Part shown: positions 9,848-18,928 of the stretch, piece by piece
How positions within the stretch are numbered: the first letter of the stretch is position 1
Layout of the letters: each line of letters starts with the position of its first letter
DNA from: Alteromonas sp. LMIT006
Lineage (GTDB): Bacteria > Pseudomonadota > Gammaproteobacteria > Enterobacterales > Alteromonadaceae
Reading direction: 5' to 3'
Assembly (NCBI RefSeq): GCF_024300645.1
Contig: NZ_CP101291.1
Span: 868,001-932,000, forward strand
DNA length: 64,000 nucleotides
Translations under genes and position numbers: made by a program
Notes under the pieces: generated by a model
Database searches by the model: none
Told to the model about the DNA's origin: nothing
What the model saw: only the letters and a program-made list of their open reading frames with translations

Positions 9848-11134
9848 TTGTTTGACCGCTATCAAGGTGGTGAACAAGCTGTGCTTGTCCACGTCGATTT
9901 CGCCGCAGAATCTGCTCAAGAAGATATTCATGAACTCCAGATGTTGGTCAGCTCGGCCGGTGTTGAAAGTTGTGAAATCATTACCGCTTCGCGCAGTGCG
10001 CCTCATCCAAAGTATTTTGTCGGTTCTGGTAAAGCAGATGAAATTGCTGCTATGGTGCAAGCGCATGAAGCCAATGTCGTCATTTTTAACCATTCGCTAT
10101 CGCCTTCTCAAGAGCGTAATTTAGAAGCTATTTGTAAGTGTCGAGTGTTAGACCGAACGGGTTTAATCTTGGATATTTTTGCTCAGCGTGCTCGCACGCA
10201 CGAAGGTAAGCTGCAAGTTGAATTAGCTCAGCTGCGTCATATTTCGACTCGTTTGATCCGAGGTTGGACCCACTTAGAACGACAAAAAGGCGGGATTGGT
10301 CTTCGGGGGCCAGGTGAGACTCAACTTGAAACCGATAGACGTTTATTAAGAGGTCGAATTAAAACCATTTTAAAGCGCCTAGACAAGGTGGCCAAACAGC
10401 GTGAACAAGGCAGACGGTCACGAAAACGTGCTGAAATTCCAACTTTGTCTTTAGTCGGCTATACCAATGCAGGAAAATCAACGTTGTTTAATACGATTAC
10501 TGATGCCGGAGTGTATGCAGCGGATCAGTTGTTTGCGACGCTCGATCCGACTCTGCGCAAGTTAGATCTAAAAGACGTTGGCCCGGTTATATTGGCGGAT
10601 ACGGTTGGTTTTATCAGACACTTGCCACATGATTTGGTCGCAGCGTTTAAAGCGACTTTACAGGAAACTCAAGAAGCGGACTTATTATTGCATGTCGTGG
10701 ATTTTGCCGACGATCAGTATCGCGACAATATGCAACAGGTCAATGATGTCCTCCAAGAAATTGAAGCGGATGAGATTCCGCAACTGATTATTTGTAATAA
10801 AATTGACCGGTTAGAAGGTGTTGAGCCACATATTGATTATAATGAAGAAGGTCGCCCAGAGCGCGTGTGGATATCCGCTCAACAAGGGTTAGGCATTGAA
10901 TTATTAGAAAAAGCCCTTACTGAATGTTTAAGGCAAAGCATGCAAATTTGCCAGTTAGCCATCCCACCATATGCGGGTAAAGTCGCTGCAACGATGCATG
11001 AATATGATTGTATTGTAGAACAACATTACGACGAAAACGGTAACTGGATTGTGAACATACGATTACCAGTAACAGATTGGCACAAATTAAACAAAAGATT
11101 AGATGGGCAATTAGACGTCTTTCTGGTTAAATAA
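9848..11134 (+). CDS. hflX: Ribosome-associated GTPase HflX
   Basis: HflX is a GTPase that splits or rescues stalled 70S ribosomes. The 428-residue protein begins MFDRYQGGEQAVLVHV, has the HflX N-terminal signature SRSAPHPKYFVGSGKADEI, and carries GGIGLRGPGETQLETDRR before the G domain. The G domain has G1 GYTNAGKSTLFN, G3 DTVGF and G4 NKID. The start is TTG at 9848, with GAGG ten bases upstream. No in-frame ATG gives a better fit to the family N-terminus. Confidence 0.95.
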   Translation: MFDRYQGGEQAVLVHVDFAAESAQEDIHELQMLVSSAGVESCEIITASRSAPHPKYFVGSGKADEIAAMVQAHEANVVIFNHSLSPSQERNLEAICKCRVLDRTGLILDIFAQRARTHEGKLQVELAQLRHISTRLIRGWTHLERQKGGIGLRGPGETQLETDRRLLRGRIKTILKRLDKVAKQREQGRRSRKRAEIPTLSLVGYTNAGKSTLFNTITDAGVYAADQLFATLDPTLRKLDLKDVGPVILADTVGFIRHLPHDLVAAFKATLQETQEADLLLHVVDFADDQYRDNMQQVNDVLQEIEADEIPQLIICNKIDRLEGVEPHIDYNEEGRPERVWISAQQGLGIELLEKALTECLRQSMQICQLAIPPYAGKVAATMHEYDCIVEQHYDENGNWIVNIRLPVTDWHKLNKRLDGQLDVFLVK

Positions 11135-11215
11135 ACAAAAAGTAGTCGATATAGTTAGACTATTTAAAGATTTGATACGTATCATTTTAATAACATTGAA
11201 CAACGGAGAGTAGAC

Positions 11216-12385
11216 ATGGCTTGGAATGAGCCGGGCGGTAACAATAACGACCCGTGGAAGAATAAAGGGGGCAATAACCAAGGCCCACCTGATCTTGACG
11301 AAGTATTCAAAAAGCTATTTGGTAAGTTTGGCGGCAACGGCGGTGGCAATCGCGGTGGCTCTAGCTCAATCAATCTTGGCGGTGTGGGGATTTCTATTTT
11401 ATTGGCTATCCTTGTCGTCGTTTGGGTGATAAGTGGCTTTTATACCATTCGCGAAGCAGAGCGTGGTGTGGTATTGCGCTTTGGAGCCTATCACAACCTA
11501 GTTGAACCAGGCTTACAATGGAAACCGACGTTTATTGATCGCGTTATTCCCGTCGACGTGCAAACCATTCGTGATCAGGCTTCAGCGGGATCTATGCTCA
11601 CCGAAGATGAGAACGTGGTGCGTGTTCAGATGGAAATGCAATACCGCGTGGTTGATCCCAAGAAATTTGTGTTTCATGTGGTCAACCCAGAGCAAAGCTT
11701 GTCACAGGCGCTAGATTCAGCGATACGCTATGTGGTCGGCCATTCGACCATGGATGCCGTCTTGACATCAGGCCGTGAAGTCACCCGCCAGCGCGTGTGG
11801 GATGAGCTTCAAGCCATCATTGAGCCGTATGACATGGGCGTTTCGATCATTGACATGAACTTTAAGGACGCTCGTCCTCCTGAAGAAGTAAAAGACGCAT
11901 TCGATGATGCGATTGCAGCCCAAGAAGATGAAATTCGTTTCATTCGTGAAGCCGAGGCCTATGCTCGTGAGATTGAACCTCGTGCACGTGGTCAAGTGAA
12001 TCGTATGAACGAAGAAGCGACGGCTTACAAAACTCGAGTAACGTTAGAAGCTCAAGGTGAGGTGGCGCGCTTTGCGAAGTTATTACCTCAGTACGAGGCG
12101 GCGCCAGAAGTAACACGCCAACGTATCTACATTGAGACGATGGAAGAAGTGTTCTCAAGCACGTCTAAGATCATGGTTGATAATAAAAGCGGCGGTTCAA
12201 TGATGTACTTACCATTGGATAAGATCCTCGAGCGTCAAAATACATCAAATTCGTCACAGTTACCAATGAATGCTACACAAAATGCCCTAGAAGGTTTGCG
12301 TAATGCGGCAACGGTAGACCGTCAAAATGCCTCGTCTCCGAACGGTGGTTTACGTAGCAATAACAACGGACGTACAGGGAGATAA
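11216..12385 (+). CDS. hflK: FtsH protease modulator HflK
   Basis: HflK and HflC form a large membrane cage around the FtsH protease and modulate its action on membrane proteins. HflK has a glycine- and asparagine-rich cytosolic head (residues 1-60), one membrane helix (about 61-83, ISILLAILVVVWVISGF) and an SPFH/prohibitin domain (REAERGVVLRFGAYHNLVEPGL). A helical region rich in Glu, Arg and Ala follows. The C-terminal tail is polar and low in complexity. CGGAGAG precedes the ATG. Confidence 0.95.
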   Translation: MAWNEPGGNNNDPWKNKGGNNQGPPDLDEVFKKLFGKFGGNGGGNRGGSSSINLGGVGISILLAILVVVWVISGFYTIREAERGVVLRFGAYHNLVEPGLQWKPTFIDRVIPVDVQTIRDQASAGSMLTEDENVVRVQMEMQYRVVDPKKFVFHVVNPEQSLSQALDSAIRYVVGHSTMDAVLTSGREVTRQRVWDELQAIIEPYDMGVSIIDMNFKDARPPEEVKDAFDDAIAAQEDEIRFIREAEAYAREIEPRARGQVNRMNEEATAYKTRVTLEAQGEVARFAKLLPQYEAAPEVTRQRIYIETMEEVFSSTSKIMVDNKSGGSMMYLPLDKILERQNTSNSSQLPMNATQNALEGLRNAATVDRQNASSPNGGLRSNNNGRTGR

Positions 12386-12388
12386 TTG

Positions 12389-13285
12389 ATGAAAAATTTA
12401 ATTGTAGCAATTGTTGTTGCAGTGGCACTCATTCTGTCTGGAGCCGTATTTTTTGTTGGCGAAGGAACTCGTGCCATTGTGATCCAATTTGGTAAGGTCA
12501 AAAAGGATAACGATACTGGACTCACTAAGATTTATGAACCGGGTCTACACTTCAAAATGCCATTCATCGATTCAAAACGTGTGTTAGATGCGCGCATTCA
12601 AACGTTGGATGATGCCCCAGACCGTTTTGTTACTAGCGAGAAAAAAGACTTAATTGTTGACTCGTACGTAAAATGGCGCATTGATGACTTCGAGCGTTAC
12701 TATCTATCAACTGGTGGAAACACTTTGCAAGCCGAAGCGCTATTGAAGCAAAAAGTAAACAACGGCTTACGCTCTGAGTTTGGTACCCGCACGATTTCTC
12801 AGATTGTTTCGGGTGAGCGTTCCGAGCTGATGGATGAGGCAATGGCGCAAGCATCAGAAAGCTCTGATGAGTTGGGTATCGAAATTATCGATGTGCGCGT
12901 GAAGCAAATTAACTTACCGTTAGAAGTGTCAAACTCAATCTTCCAACGTATGCGTGCTGAGCGTGCAGCGGTTGCTCGTGAGCACCGTTCTGAAGGTCAA
13001 GAACAAGCGGATATCATTCGTGCTGACATCGATGCTCGAGTCACAGTAATGTTAGCTGATGCAGAACGTAATGCACGTCAACTTCGCGGTGAGGGTGATG
13101 CCGAAGCCGCACGTATTTATGCAGAGGCATATTCACAGAATCCTGAGTTTTACAGTTTCTTACGTTCGATGGATGCATATCGCGGCAGCTTTAACTCAAA
13201 GCAAGACGTGTTGATCGTAGAGCCGAACTCAGACTTCTTCCGTTATCTGAATGCTCAATCAGGCACAGTTAACAGTGTCGAATAA
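12389..13285 (+). CDS. hflC: FtsH protease modulator HflC
   Basis: HflC is the partner of HflK in the FtsH-regulating membrane complex. The protein has one N-terminal membrane helix (LIVAIVVAVALILSGAVFFV), the SPFH domain (EGTRAIVIQFGKVKK, YEPGLHFKMPFID) and a long coiled region (RADIDARVTVMLADAERNAR) ending with FRYLN. The ATG at 12389 follows the hflK stop after three bases. A TTG directly before it (12386) is in frame but unnecessary. It is the last gene of the superoperon; a strong terminator follows. Confidence 0.95.
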   Translation: MKNLIVAIVVAVALILSGAVFFVGEGTRAIVIQFGKVKKDNDTGLTKIYEPGLHFKMPFIDSKRVLDARIQTLDDAPDRFVTSEKKDLIVDSYVKWRIDDFERYYLSTGGNTLQAEALLKQKVNNGLRSEFGTRTISQIVSGERSELMDEAMAQASESSDELGIEIIDVRVKQINLPLEVSNSIFQRMRAERAAVAREHRSEGQEQADIIRADIDARVTVMLADAERNARQLRGEGDAEAARIYAEAYSQNPEFYSFLRSMDAYRGSFNSKQDVLIVEPNSDFFRYLNAQSGTVNSVE

Positions 13286-13306
13286 TACACCTGAGTAGTG
13301 AATCTA

Positions 13307-13338
13307 AACGCCAACCCTTGGGTTGGCGTTTTTGTTTG
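13307..13338 (+). terminator. Rho-independent terminator after hflC
   Basis: AACGCCAACCC pairs perfectly with GGGTTGGCGTT across two bases (13307-13330), followed by TTTGTTTGTT. It lies 21 bases after the hflC stop and closes the nnr-hflC superoperon. Confidence 0.9.
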
Positions 13339-13440
13339 TTTAGAATTTAATTCACCAATCTTAATTACAGTATTAATCTGTGATAACATTTCAAACTCAG
13401 TTCAGACCAAAAAGTATAAGCATAATAATAAGGACTTTTC

Positions 13441-15033
13441 ATGGCCTACCCGACAGACTCTTTTTCCAAACAAGCCAGTACCGGCTTGTTTGCACGATTT
13501 CTCAATGGCGTTGAGCGTCTCGGCAACCTCTTACCTCATCCTGTGACCTTGTTTGCTATCTTATCGATTTTTATCGTGTTGTTGAGTGGGGTATTAGGCT
13601 ATTTTGATATTGCCGTAGCGGATCCCCGTCCAGAAGGGGCTAAAGGCCGTGAAGCGGACGGCATGATTGAGGTAATTTCATTGATGAATGCAGATGGTCT
13701 GGCGCGAATCGTCACGGGTCTGGTGAGTAATTTTACCAATTTTGCCCCCTTAGGAACGGTATTAGTGGCGTTATTAGGAGTCTCAGTGGCAGAGCATTCT
13801 GGTTTATTGTCTGCCACACTTCGCTCACTTGTGGTGGGCGCACCCCGTCAGATGGTCACTTTTATTATTGTGTTTGCTGGGATAATATCAAATACAGCTT
13901 CTGAGCTAGGTTACGTTGTTATTATTCCACTGGCGGCAATGATATTTCATTCCTTGGGCCGACATCCATTGGCCGGCTTAGCTGCGGCATTTGCTGGTGT
14001 GTCGGCAGGTTATTCCGCCAATTTGCTGTTAGGAACAATTGATCCCTTGTTAGCTGGGATCACCACGCCCGCGGCGCAAATGATTGACCCAGGTTATGAA
14101 GTTAGCCCGATTGCTAACCATTGGTTTATGATTGCCAGTACTTTTGTGGTGGCGGCTATGGGGTACTTTGTCACTGAGCACATCGTTGAACCTCGTCTGG
14201 GCAAGTACAATCCCAGTGATGCCCCAGAAAAGCTCGATGCGCCAAAGATCGAAAAACCAACCGCGCTTGAGTATAAAGGGATGCGCAATGCAGGCCTGGC
14301 TTTCTTAGGTTTGTGTGGCTTGTTGGCCTTAACTGTCGTACCAGAATGGGGTATTTTGCGCAACCAAGAGACGGGTATGGTGATGGGGTCGCCCTTCTTA
14401 AAAGGGATTGTGGCCTTTATTTTTGTTACCTTCGCTATCCCCGGTTTTGTGTACGGCAAAACCGTTGGCACCATGAAAAACGACCGCGATGTGATTGAAG
14501 CCATGGGCAAATCGATGAGCTCATTGGGTATTTATATTGTGTTGGTGTTTTTTGCGGCGCAGTTTGTGGCGTTTTTTAAATGGACCAATCTAGGCACCGT
14601 TTTAGCTGTAAATGGCGCCGCAGGCATTCAGGCTGTTGGTTTAAATGGTCCAGAGATCTTTATCTTGTTTATCCTAATGTGTGGTCTGGTCAATTTATCA
14701 TTAGGCAGTGCTTCGGCTCAGTGGGCAGTGACAGCACCGATTTTTGTCCCTATGCTTATGCTGGTTGGCTATTCACCTGAAGTGATTCAAGCGGCTTACC
14801 GTATTGGGGATTCGGTGACAAATGTTATCTCACCTATGATGAGCTACTTTGGACTTATCTTGGCAATGGCTGTGAAATACAAGAAAGACACTGGGATGGG
14901 CACTATGATTGCCATGATGTTGCCTTATTCGATGGTGTTTATGGCTGGCTGGACAATCTTGTTTTATATATGGGTGTTCGTTTTGGGGATCCCCGTGGGT
15001 TTTGGTTCGCCAACCTATTACCCTGCGCCATAA
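13441..15033 (+). CDS. AbgT-family transporter (p-aminobenzoyl-glutamate or drug/antimetabolite efflux type)
   Basis: The 530-residue protein is an inner-membrane transporter with about 11-13 hydrophobic segments. It has the family order N-terminal LPHPVTLFAILSIFIVLLSG, a loop, then LGVSVAEHSGLLSA, IISNTASELGYVVIIPLAA and NLLLGTIDPLLAGIT. Near the C-terminus it has LSLGSASAQWAVTAPIFVPM and SVTNVISPMMSYF. AbgT family members import p-aminobenzoyl-glutamate or export sulfonamides and folate fragments; the substrate here is not determined. AAGGACTTTTC precedes the ATG. The gene appears single, between the hflC terminator and hemH. The 155-base upstream gap holds only the terminator and an A/T-rich stretch. 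Confidence 0.88.
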   Translation: MAYPTDSFSKQASTGLFARFLNGVERLGNLLPHPVTLFAILSIFIVLLSGVLGYFDIAVADPRPEGAKGREADGMIEVISLMNADGLARIVTGLVSNFTNFAPLGTVLVALLGVSVAEHSGLLSATLRSLVVGAPRQMVTFIIVFAGIISNTASELGYVVIIPLAAMIFHSLGRHPLAGLAAAFAGVSAGYSANLLLGTIDPLLAGITTPAAQMIDPGYEVSPIANHWFMIASTFVVAAMGYFVTEHIVEPRLGKYNPSDAPEKLDAPKIEKPTALEYKGMRNAGLAFLGLCGLLALTVVPEWGILRNQETGMVMGSPFLKGIVAFIFVTFAIPGFVYGKTVGTMKNDRDVIEAMGKSMSSLGIYIVLVFFAAQFVAFFKWTNLGTVLAVNGAAGIQAVGLNGPEIFILFILMCGLVNLSLGSASAQWAVTAPIFVPMLMLVGYSPEVIQAAYRIGDSVTNVISPMMSYFGLILAMAVKYKKDTGMGTMIAMMLPYSMVFMAGWTILFYIWVFVLGIPVGFGSPTYYPAP

Positions 15034-15119
15034 TGATTGGCGCATGTGATTTTTGCCAAACAATAAGCTTCTTTACATATTAACACGTATATTAGACATT
15101 CTTTTTGTGGAAACGACTA

Positions 15120-16205
15120 ATGAAGTATACTAAGAACACAGGATTCACTCATGATCAAGGCGATAAGCTAGGCGTATTGATCACTAATTTAGGTACCCCC
15201 GAGGCGCCCACTAAACAGGCACTGAAGCCATATCTCAAGCAGTTTTTATCCGACCCTCGTGTGGTTGAGGTGCCAAAACTCATTTGGTGGTGTGTTTTAA
15301 ATCTCGTCATTTTGAACTTTCGTCCCAAAAAATCGGCTGAGGCCTATGCGACCGTGTGGACAGAAGATGGCTCACCGCTTTTAACGCACACCAAAAATCA
15401 GGCTGCAGCATTACAGGCTAAATTCGATGCTGACCGTCCAGGTGAGGTGCTCGTGGATTTTGCGATGCGCTATGGACAACCTTCGGTGGGGAATGCAATG
15501 GATAGTTTGCTTCAACGCGGGGCGCGTAAAGTAGTCGTTTTACCGCTTTATCCACAATATTGTGCTTCAACTACAGGGTCAACGTTTGATGCACTGGCTG
15601 AAGATTTTACCTCACGTCGTTGGTTACCTGAGCTCAGATTTATTAATCAATATCACGATGACGCGCGCTTCATCCAGTGTATTGCAGACAGCATCAAAGC
15701 GCATTGGGATGAACATGGTCGCGCGGATAAGCTTGTTTTTTCTTATCACGGTATCCCCAAGCGTTATTTGCTTAATGGTGACCCGTATCACTGTGAATGT
15801 CACAAAACAACTCGTTTAGTGACAGAGGCACTTGGGTTAGCCAAAGACGAATACATGACAACGTTCCAATCACGTTTTGGTCGCGAAGAATGGTTAAAGC
15901 CATATACAGATGAAACATTAAAAGGATTGCCTGAGCAAGGTGTGAAGTCGCTACAAGTCATTTGCCCTGGTTTTAGTGCCGATTGTTTAGAAACCATCGA
16001 AGAAATTGGCGAAGAAAATCGCGAATATTTTATGGAAAACGGTGGCGAACGCTACGAATATATTCCATGCCTAAATGCAACGGATGCCCATATTGATATG
16101 CTCTATGGGTTGTTGCAAGACCACATGCAGGGTTGGACGAATGCGTCAGCAGATGACATTGCGATTCGCGCGAAAGAGGCTAAGGCATTGGATGCCCCAG
16201 TCTAG
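15120..16205 (+). CDS. hemH: Ferrochelatase HemH
   Basis: HemH inserts ferrous iron into protoporphyrin IX, the last step of haem synthesis. The 361-residue protein has GVLITNLGTPEAPT at the N-terminus, then DPRVVEVP, WTEDGSPLL, the active-site LVFSYHGIPKRYL (catalytic His) and CPGFSADCLETIEEI with the metal-binding glutamates. The ATG at 15120 is preferred. A TTG at 15105 is in frame but adds only MWKRL. DUF4112 and a small membrane protein follow within 25 bases and may be co-transcribed. Confidence 0.95.
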   Translation: MKYTKNTGFTHDQGDKLGVLITNLGTPEAPTKQALKPYLKQFLSDPRVVEVPKLIWWCVLNLVILNFRPKKSAEAYATVWTEDGSPLLTHTKNQAAALQAKFDADRPGEVLVDFAMRYGQPSVGNAMDSLLQRGARKVVVLPLYPQYCASTTGSTFDALAEDFTSRRWLPELRFINQYHDDARFIQCIADSIKAHWDEHGRADKLVFSYHGIPKRYLLNGDPYHCECHKTTRLVTEALGLAKDEYMTTFQSRFGREEWLKPYTDETLKGLPEQGVKSLQVICPGFSADCLETIEEIGEENREYFMENGGERYEYIPCLNATDAHIDMLYGLLQDHMQGWTNASADDIAIRAKEAKALDAPV

Positions 16206-16227
16206 TTTTAGATATTAAGGAAGATAC

Positions 16228-16701
16228 ATGCTAGCGCCCAAAGCACTCACAGACGCTCAAGATATTGCGAACACCTTAGATACTGCGGTCAAGATCCCAT
16301 TTATCGGGGTTCGCGTTGGTCTGGATTTTTTAATTGGTTTGATTCCTGGGATTGGCGATGCCATTGTGTTGCTGATGTCTTGGCGCATCGTATACTTGGG
16401 GCGCAAAATGGGTGTACCAAAAACGGTTTTGACACAAATGGTTCGCAACTCGTTACTCGATTTTGGTCTGGGTTTTGTGCCGCTGGTTGGGGATATCGTT
16501 GATATCTTTTATAAAGCCAATACCAAAAATGTCCAGTTAATGGAGCGCTGGTGGATCAGCAATCACAAAGACGACGTGGATGCCTACGCCAAAGAGCAGT
16601 TGGCTTCGTGGGAAGCAGAGCAGGCACGTTTGGATAAAGCAGAGTTGTCAGAAACACAGCAGGCGCTACTGAAAGCGCAGCAAGAAGATAAGGAGTTGTA
16701 A
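16228..16701 (+). CDS. DUF4112 family membrane protein
   Basis: This is a 157-residue protein of the DUF4112 family, whose role is unknown. Two hydrophobic segments (about residues 28-52, VGLDFLIGLIPGIGDAIVLL, and 74-92, LLDFGLGFVPLVGDIVDIFY) each carry the family G-x-G-D turn, giving a repeated hairpin-like design. The C-terminal 50 residues are charged and helical (WEAEQARLDKAELSETQQAL). AAGGAAGATAC precedes the ATG. It sits 22 bases after hemH and is followed after one base by a 46-codon membrane protein gene, suggesting a unit hemH-DUF4112-small protein. Confidence 0.85.
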   Translation: MLAPKALTDAQDIANTLDTAVKIPFIGVRVGLDFLIGLIPGIGDAIVLLMSWRIVYLGRKMGVPKTVLTQMVRNSLLDFGLGFVPLVGDIVDIFYKANTKNVQLMERWWISNHKDDVDAYAKEQLASWEAEQARLDKAELSETQQALLKAQQEDKEL

Positions 16702-16702
16702 A

Positions 16703-16843
16703 ATGGAAATGTGGTATCACATTTTGGGATGGGGTTCCCCCGTGGGACTTGGCATTTTTATATTTTTAATTTGCGCGGGTTTAGGTAGCATGTTCAGTGG
16801 TATTGCGCGGTTGAAAGAGCAAGAGAGAAAGTCCTTACAGTAA
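16703..16843 (+). CDS. Small single-helix membrane protein, 46 residues, unrecognised
   Basis: ATG at 16703 opens 46 codons ending in TAA at 16841. AAGGAG lies 7 bases before the ATG, an excellent ribosome site located inside the DUF4112 3' end. The peptide begins MEMWYHILGWGSPVGLG and has one hydrophobic segment (about residues 15-33, LGIFIFLICAGLGSMFSGI). It ends in a charged tail (ARLKEQERKSLQ), giving an N-out, C-in prediction by the positive-inside rule. It is translationally adjacent to DUF4112 and overlaps the convergent TauE gene by nine bases at the 3' end. Its function is unknown; partnership with DUF4112 is inferred from position only. Confidence 0.72.
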   Translation: MEMWYHILGWGSPVGLGIFIFLICAGLGSMFSGIARLKEQERKSLQ

Positions 16844-17593
16844 CCCTTGTGCACCGCTATATAAGGTGCGCAGCGCCAATACTGTCATGATCCCTTTAAA
16901 TGCCCATTCGAAGGTGTTGGCTGAAAAGCGGTTCAGTAACTTTAACCCGATCCAAGTCCCGATAGCGCCACTCACAATCATGGCGATCACCAACGGCAAC
17001 CAGGGCAAAAAGGCAAATCCCACCACACCAAACACCAGCATTTTCAATCCGTGTTGCAAGCTCATGCAGGTGGAGAAGGTGGCGACGATTTGATGTTTAT
17101 CCGCGCGTTGTGAATGAATGATTGCTGCAACTAATGGCCCAGTCGCGCCAATGAACATGGATAAGAAGGTCGTTACACTGCCAGCCAAAATGCGCAAAGG
17201 CTTGGGTAAATCTCGTTTTTGCGGCTTTATTCCCCACACCATGGCTAACACAAATATGCCAATTGCTAACTCAATCAGCGATAACGGCAACTGCACGATC
17301 ACAAAACTCGCAACGAGTGCCGCAATCACTGCGCCTATCGCAAAGTACCCTACAATACTCATTTGAATATGCTGCCTGGTCATCACCATCCGATTGACGT
17401 TGGAGCCAAGCTGTACCAAACCATGCACAGGGATTAATGCGGCTAATGGCATGATATTAGCCATAATGATGAGGAGCAATAAGCCACCACCAATCCCCAT
17501 AGACGCAGACACAAAAGACGTAAATCCTGCGCTGAGAATAAGAATAATAGCGTTAGTCAGTGCAAATTCTGCGGGAAGAAGCCATTCCAACAT
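16835..17593 (-). CDS. TauE/SafE family sulfite or organic-anion exporter-like membrane protein
   Basis: The 252-residue inner-membrane protein has eight predicted hydrophobic segments. It has the TSUP (TauE/SafE) family features: an N-terminal half with GFTSFVSASMGIGGGLLLL and VHGLVQLGSNVNR, and a C-terminal half repeat with FIGATGPLVAAI and GAIGTWIGLKLLNRF. Family members move sulfite, sulfoacetate, thiosulfate or other small anions; the substrate here cannot be read. It starts two bases after the stop of the DUF2237 gene, so the two form an operon. Confidence 0.85.
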   Translation of the reverse strand: MLEWLLPAEFALTNAIILILSAGFTSFVSASMGIGGGLLLLIIMANIMPLAALIPVHGLVQLGSNVNRMVMTRQHIQMSIVGYFAIGAVIAALVASFVIVQLPLSLIELAIGIFVLAMVWGIKPQKRDLPKPLRILAGSVTTFLSMFIGATGPLVAAIIHSQRADKHQIVATFSTCMSLQHGLKMLVFGVVGFAFLPWLPLVIAMIVSGAIGTWIGLKLLNRFSANTFEWAFKGIMTVLALRTLYSGAQGLL

Positions 17594-17595
17594 GG

Positions 17596-17958
17596 TTATT
17601 GTGGGTCTATTGCATGAGCTTTAAGTGCGTCGAGAGTCACAATTTGCAGTGCAGCTTCACTCGTTGCATGCAAATCAACTTGCGGTGCAATCCCATAGTC
17701 ATAGGCTTGTTTCCAGCGTGAGGCACATAAACACCAACGGTCGCCAGCTTTAAGGCCAGGAAATTGATAGGCGGGAATGGGTGTGATCAAATCGTTGCCT
17801 AACCGTGCTTGCATTTGCAGAAACTCATCGGTGACAATCGAGCATACTGAATGATTACCACGGTCGCTAAATGGCACTTGACAGTAACCATTACGCATAA
17901 AACCAGTGCCATCGCAACAAGGTTGTAATGGCTCGCTAAGTACATTGCGTTCGGTCAT
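17596..17958 (-). CDS. DUF2237 family cytosolic protein
   Basis: This 120-residue protein belongs to DUF2237, a family of small proteins without known reaction. Conserved phrases seen are VLSEPLQPCCDGTGFMRNGYC near the N-terminus, HSVCSIVTDEFL, FPGLKAGDRWCLCASRWKQA and the closing VDLHATSEAAL. The five conserved cysteines (two adjacent in PCC, then GYC, SVC and WCLC) suggest a metal or redox role. It is the promoter-proximal gene of a two-gene operon with the TauE-like transporter. Confidence 0.85.
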   Translation of the reverse strand: MTERNVLSEPLQPCCDGTGFMRNGYCQVPFSDRGNHSVCSIVTDEFLQMQARLGNDLITPIPAYQFPGLKAGDRWCLCASRWKQAYDYGIAPQVDLHATSEAALQIVTLDALKAHAIDPQ

Positions 17959-18106
17959 GAGCTTTCCTTTGAGTTGATTTAAGCATGGTAGACGTATTGA
18001 ACACGCAGTTTAACACAATCAAAAATTGTGTCCGTATTAAAAATTATGCAAACTTATCGGTATGCCTTTACGTATTAAAATCAAACTCTTTTTTTATATT
18101 ACAAGT

Positions 18107-18910
18107 ATGTTAGACAAAAGCGCCTTAGTCGGTGACCTCAGTACCACCTTAGACCCTTCAGAAGTGGCCAAGTTTGACGAATTGGCTGACCAGTGGTGGG
18201 ACCCAATGGGCAAATATGCCCAAGCGATTGCATTTAATCATGCTCGCTTAGCGTATTTTACTCAAGTTATTGCCACACATTTTGACCGGGAGTTAGCGTT
18301 CGTGCCAAAACCAACTGAGAACCTTTGGCACCTTTATGATTTGGGCCGGGTTTTTGAAGGCTTGTCGATTTTGGATGTTGGTTGCGGTGGAGGCTTAGTG
18401 TCTGAACCTTTGGCCAATTTGGGTGCGACGGTAACAGGAATTGATGCCAGTGCCATGAGTATTAGAGTCGCTCGTCAGCATGCGCATAACACGACAACAC
18501 CGGTGAACTACGAACATGCCATGGCATCAGATTTATTAGCCGATGGCCGTTTGTTCGATGTGGTGATCAATGCCGAAGTGGTAGAACATGTGCATAATCA
18601 ATCCCTGCTCATTGAACAATGCGCTAAGTTGGTCAAGCCGGGTGGAATATTGATTTTGGCGACTCTTAATCGGACGATTAAATCCTTTATGATTGCCATT
18701 GTCGGCGCGGAATATGTCATGAGTTACCTTCCTAAAGGAACCCATAGCTGGCATAAATTTGTGAAACCGGACGAATTATCGGGATGGGCTGAACAATCTG
18801 GATGTGAGATGATTGAGCAAACCGGTATGCAATATAATGTGTTTAAAAGTAAGTGGCGCTTGACGCCTGCAATGCCCGTCAATTATGTTCAGGTCTTTAA
18901 AAAAGCATAA
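18107..18910 (+). CDS. ubiG: Ubiquinone biosynthesis O-methyltransferase, alphaproteobacterial-type UbiG
   Basis: UbiG methylates two hydroxyl groups on the ubiquinone ring using S-adenosylmethionine. The protein (267 residues from ATG 18107) has FDELADQWWDPMGKY, SAM motif I LDVGCGGGL and EVVEHV. It then has LVKPGGILILATLNRT, IVGAEYVMSYLPKGTHSWHK (a membrane-interaction loop) and the closing VNYVQVFKKA. The wording WWDPMGK, GGLVSEPLANLGATVTGID and the TLNRT phrase resemble alphaproteobacterial UbiG more than E. coli UbiG (WWDLEGE, GGILAESMAREGA, TLNRN). An open frame begins at 18062, but its 15 extra residues look like non-coding sequence. A glutathione transferase follows 18 bases downstream. 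Confidence 0.82.
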   Translation: MLDKSALVGDLSTTLDPSEVAKFDELADQWWDPMGKYAQAIAFNHARLAYFTQVIATHFDRELAFVPKPTENLWHLYDLGRVFEGLSILDVGCGGGLVSEPLANLGATVTGIDASAMSIRVARQHAHNTTTPVNYEHAMASDLLADGRLFDVVINAEVVEHVHNQSLLIEQCAKLVKPGGILILATLNRTIKSFMIAIVGAEYVMSYLPKGTHSWHKFVKPDELSGWAEQSGCEMIEQTGMQYNVFKSKWRLTPAMPVNYVQVFKKA

Positions 18911-18928
18911 ACACAAAGGAATACACTC

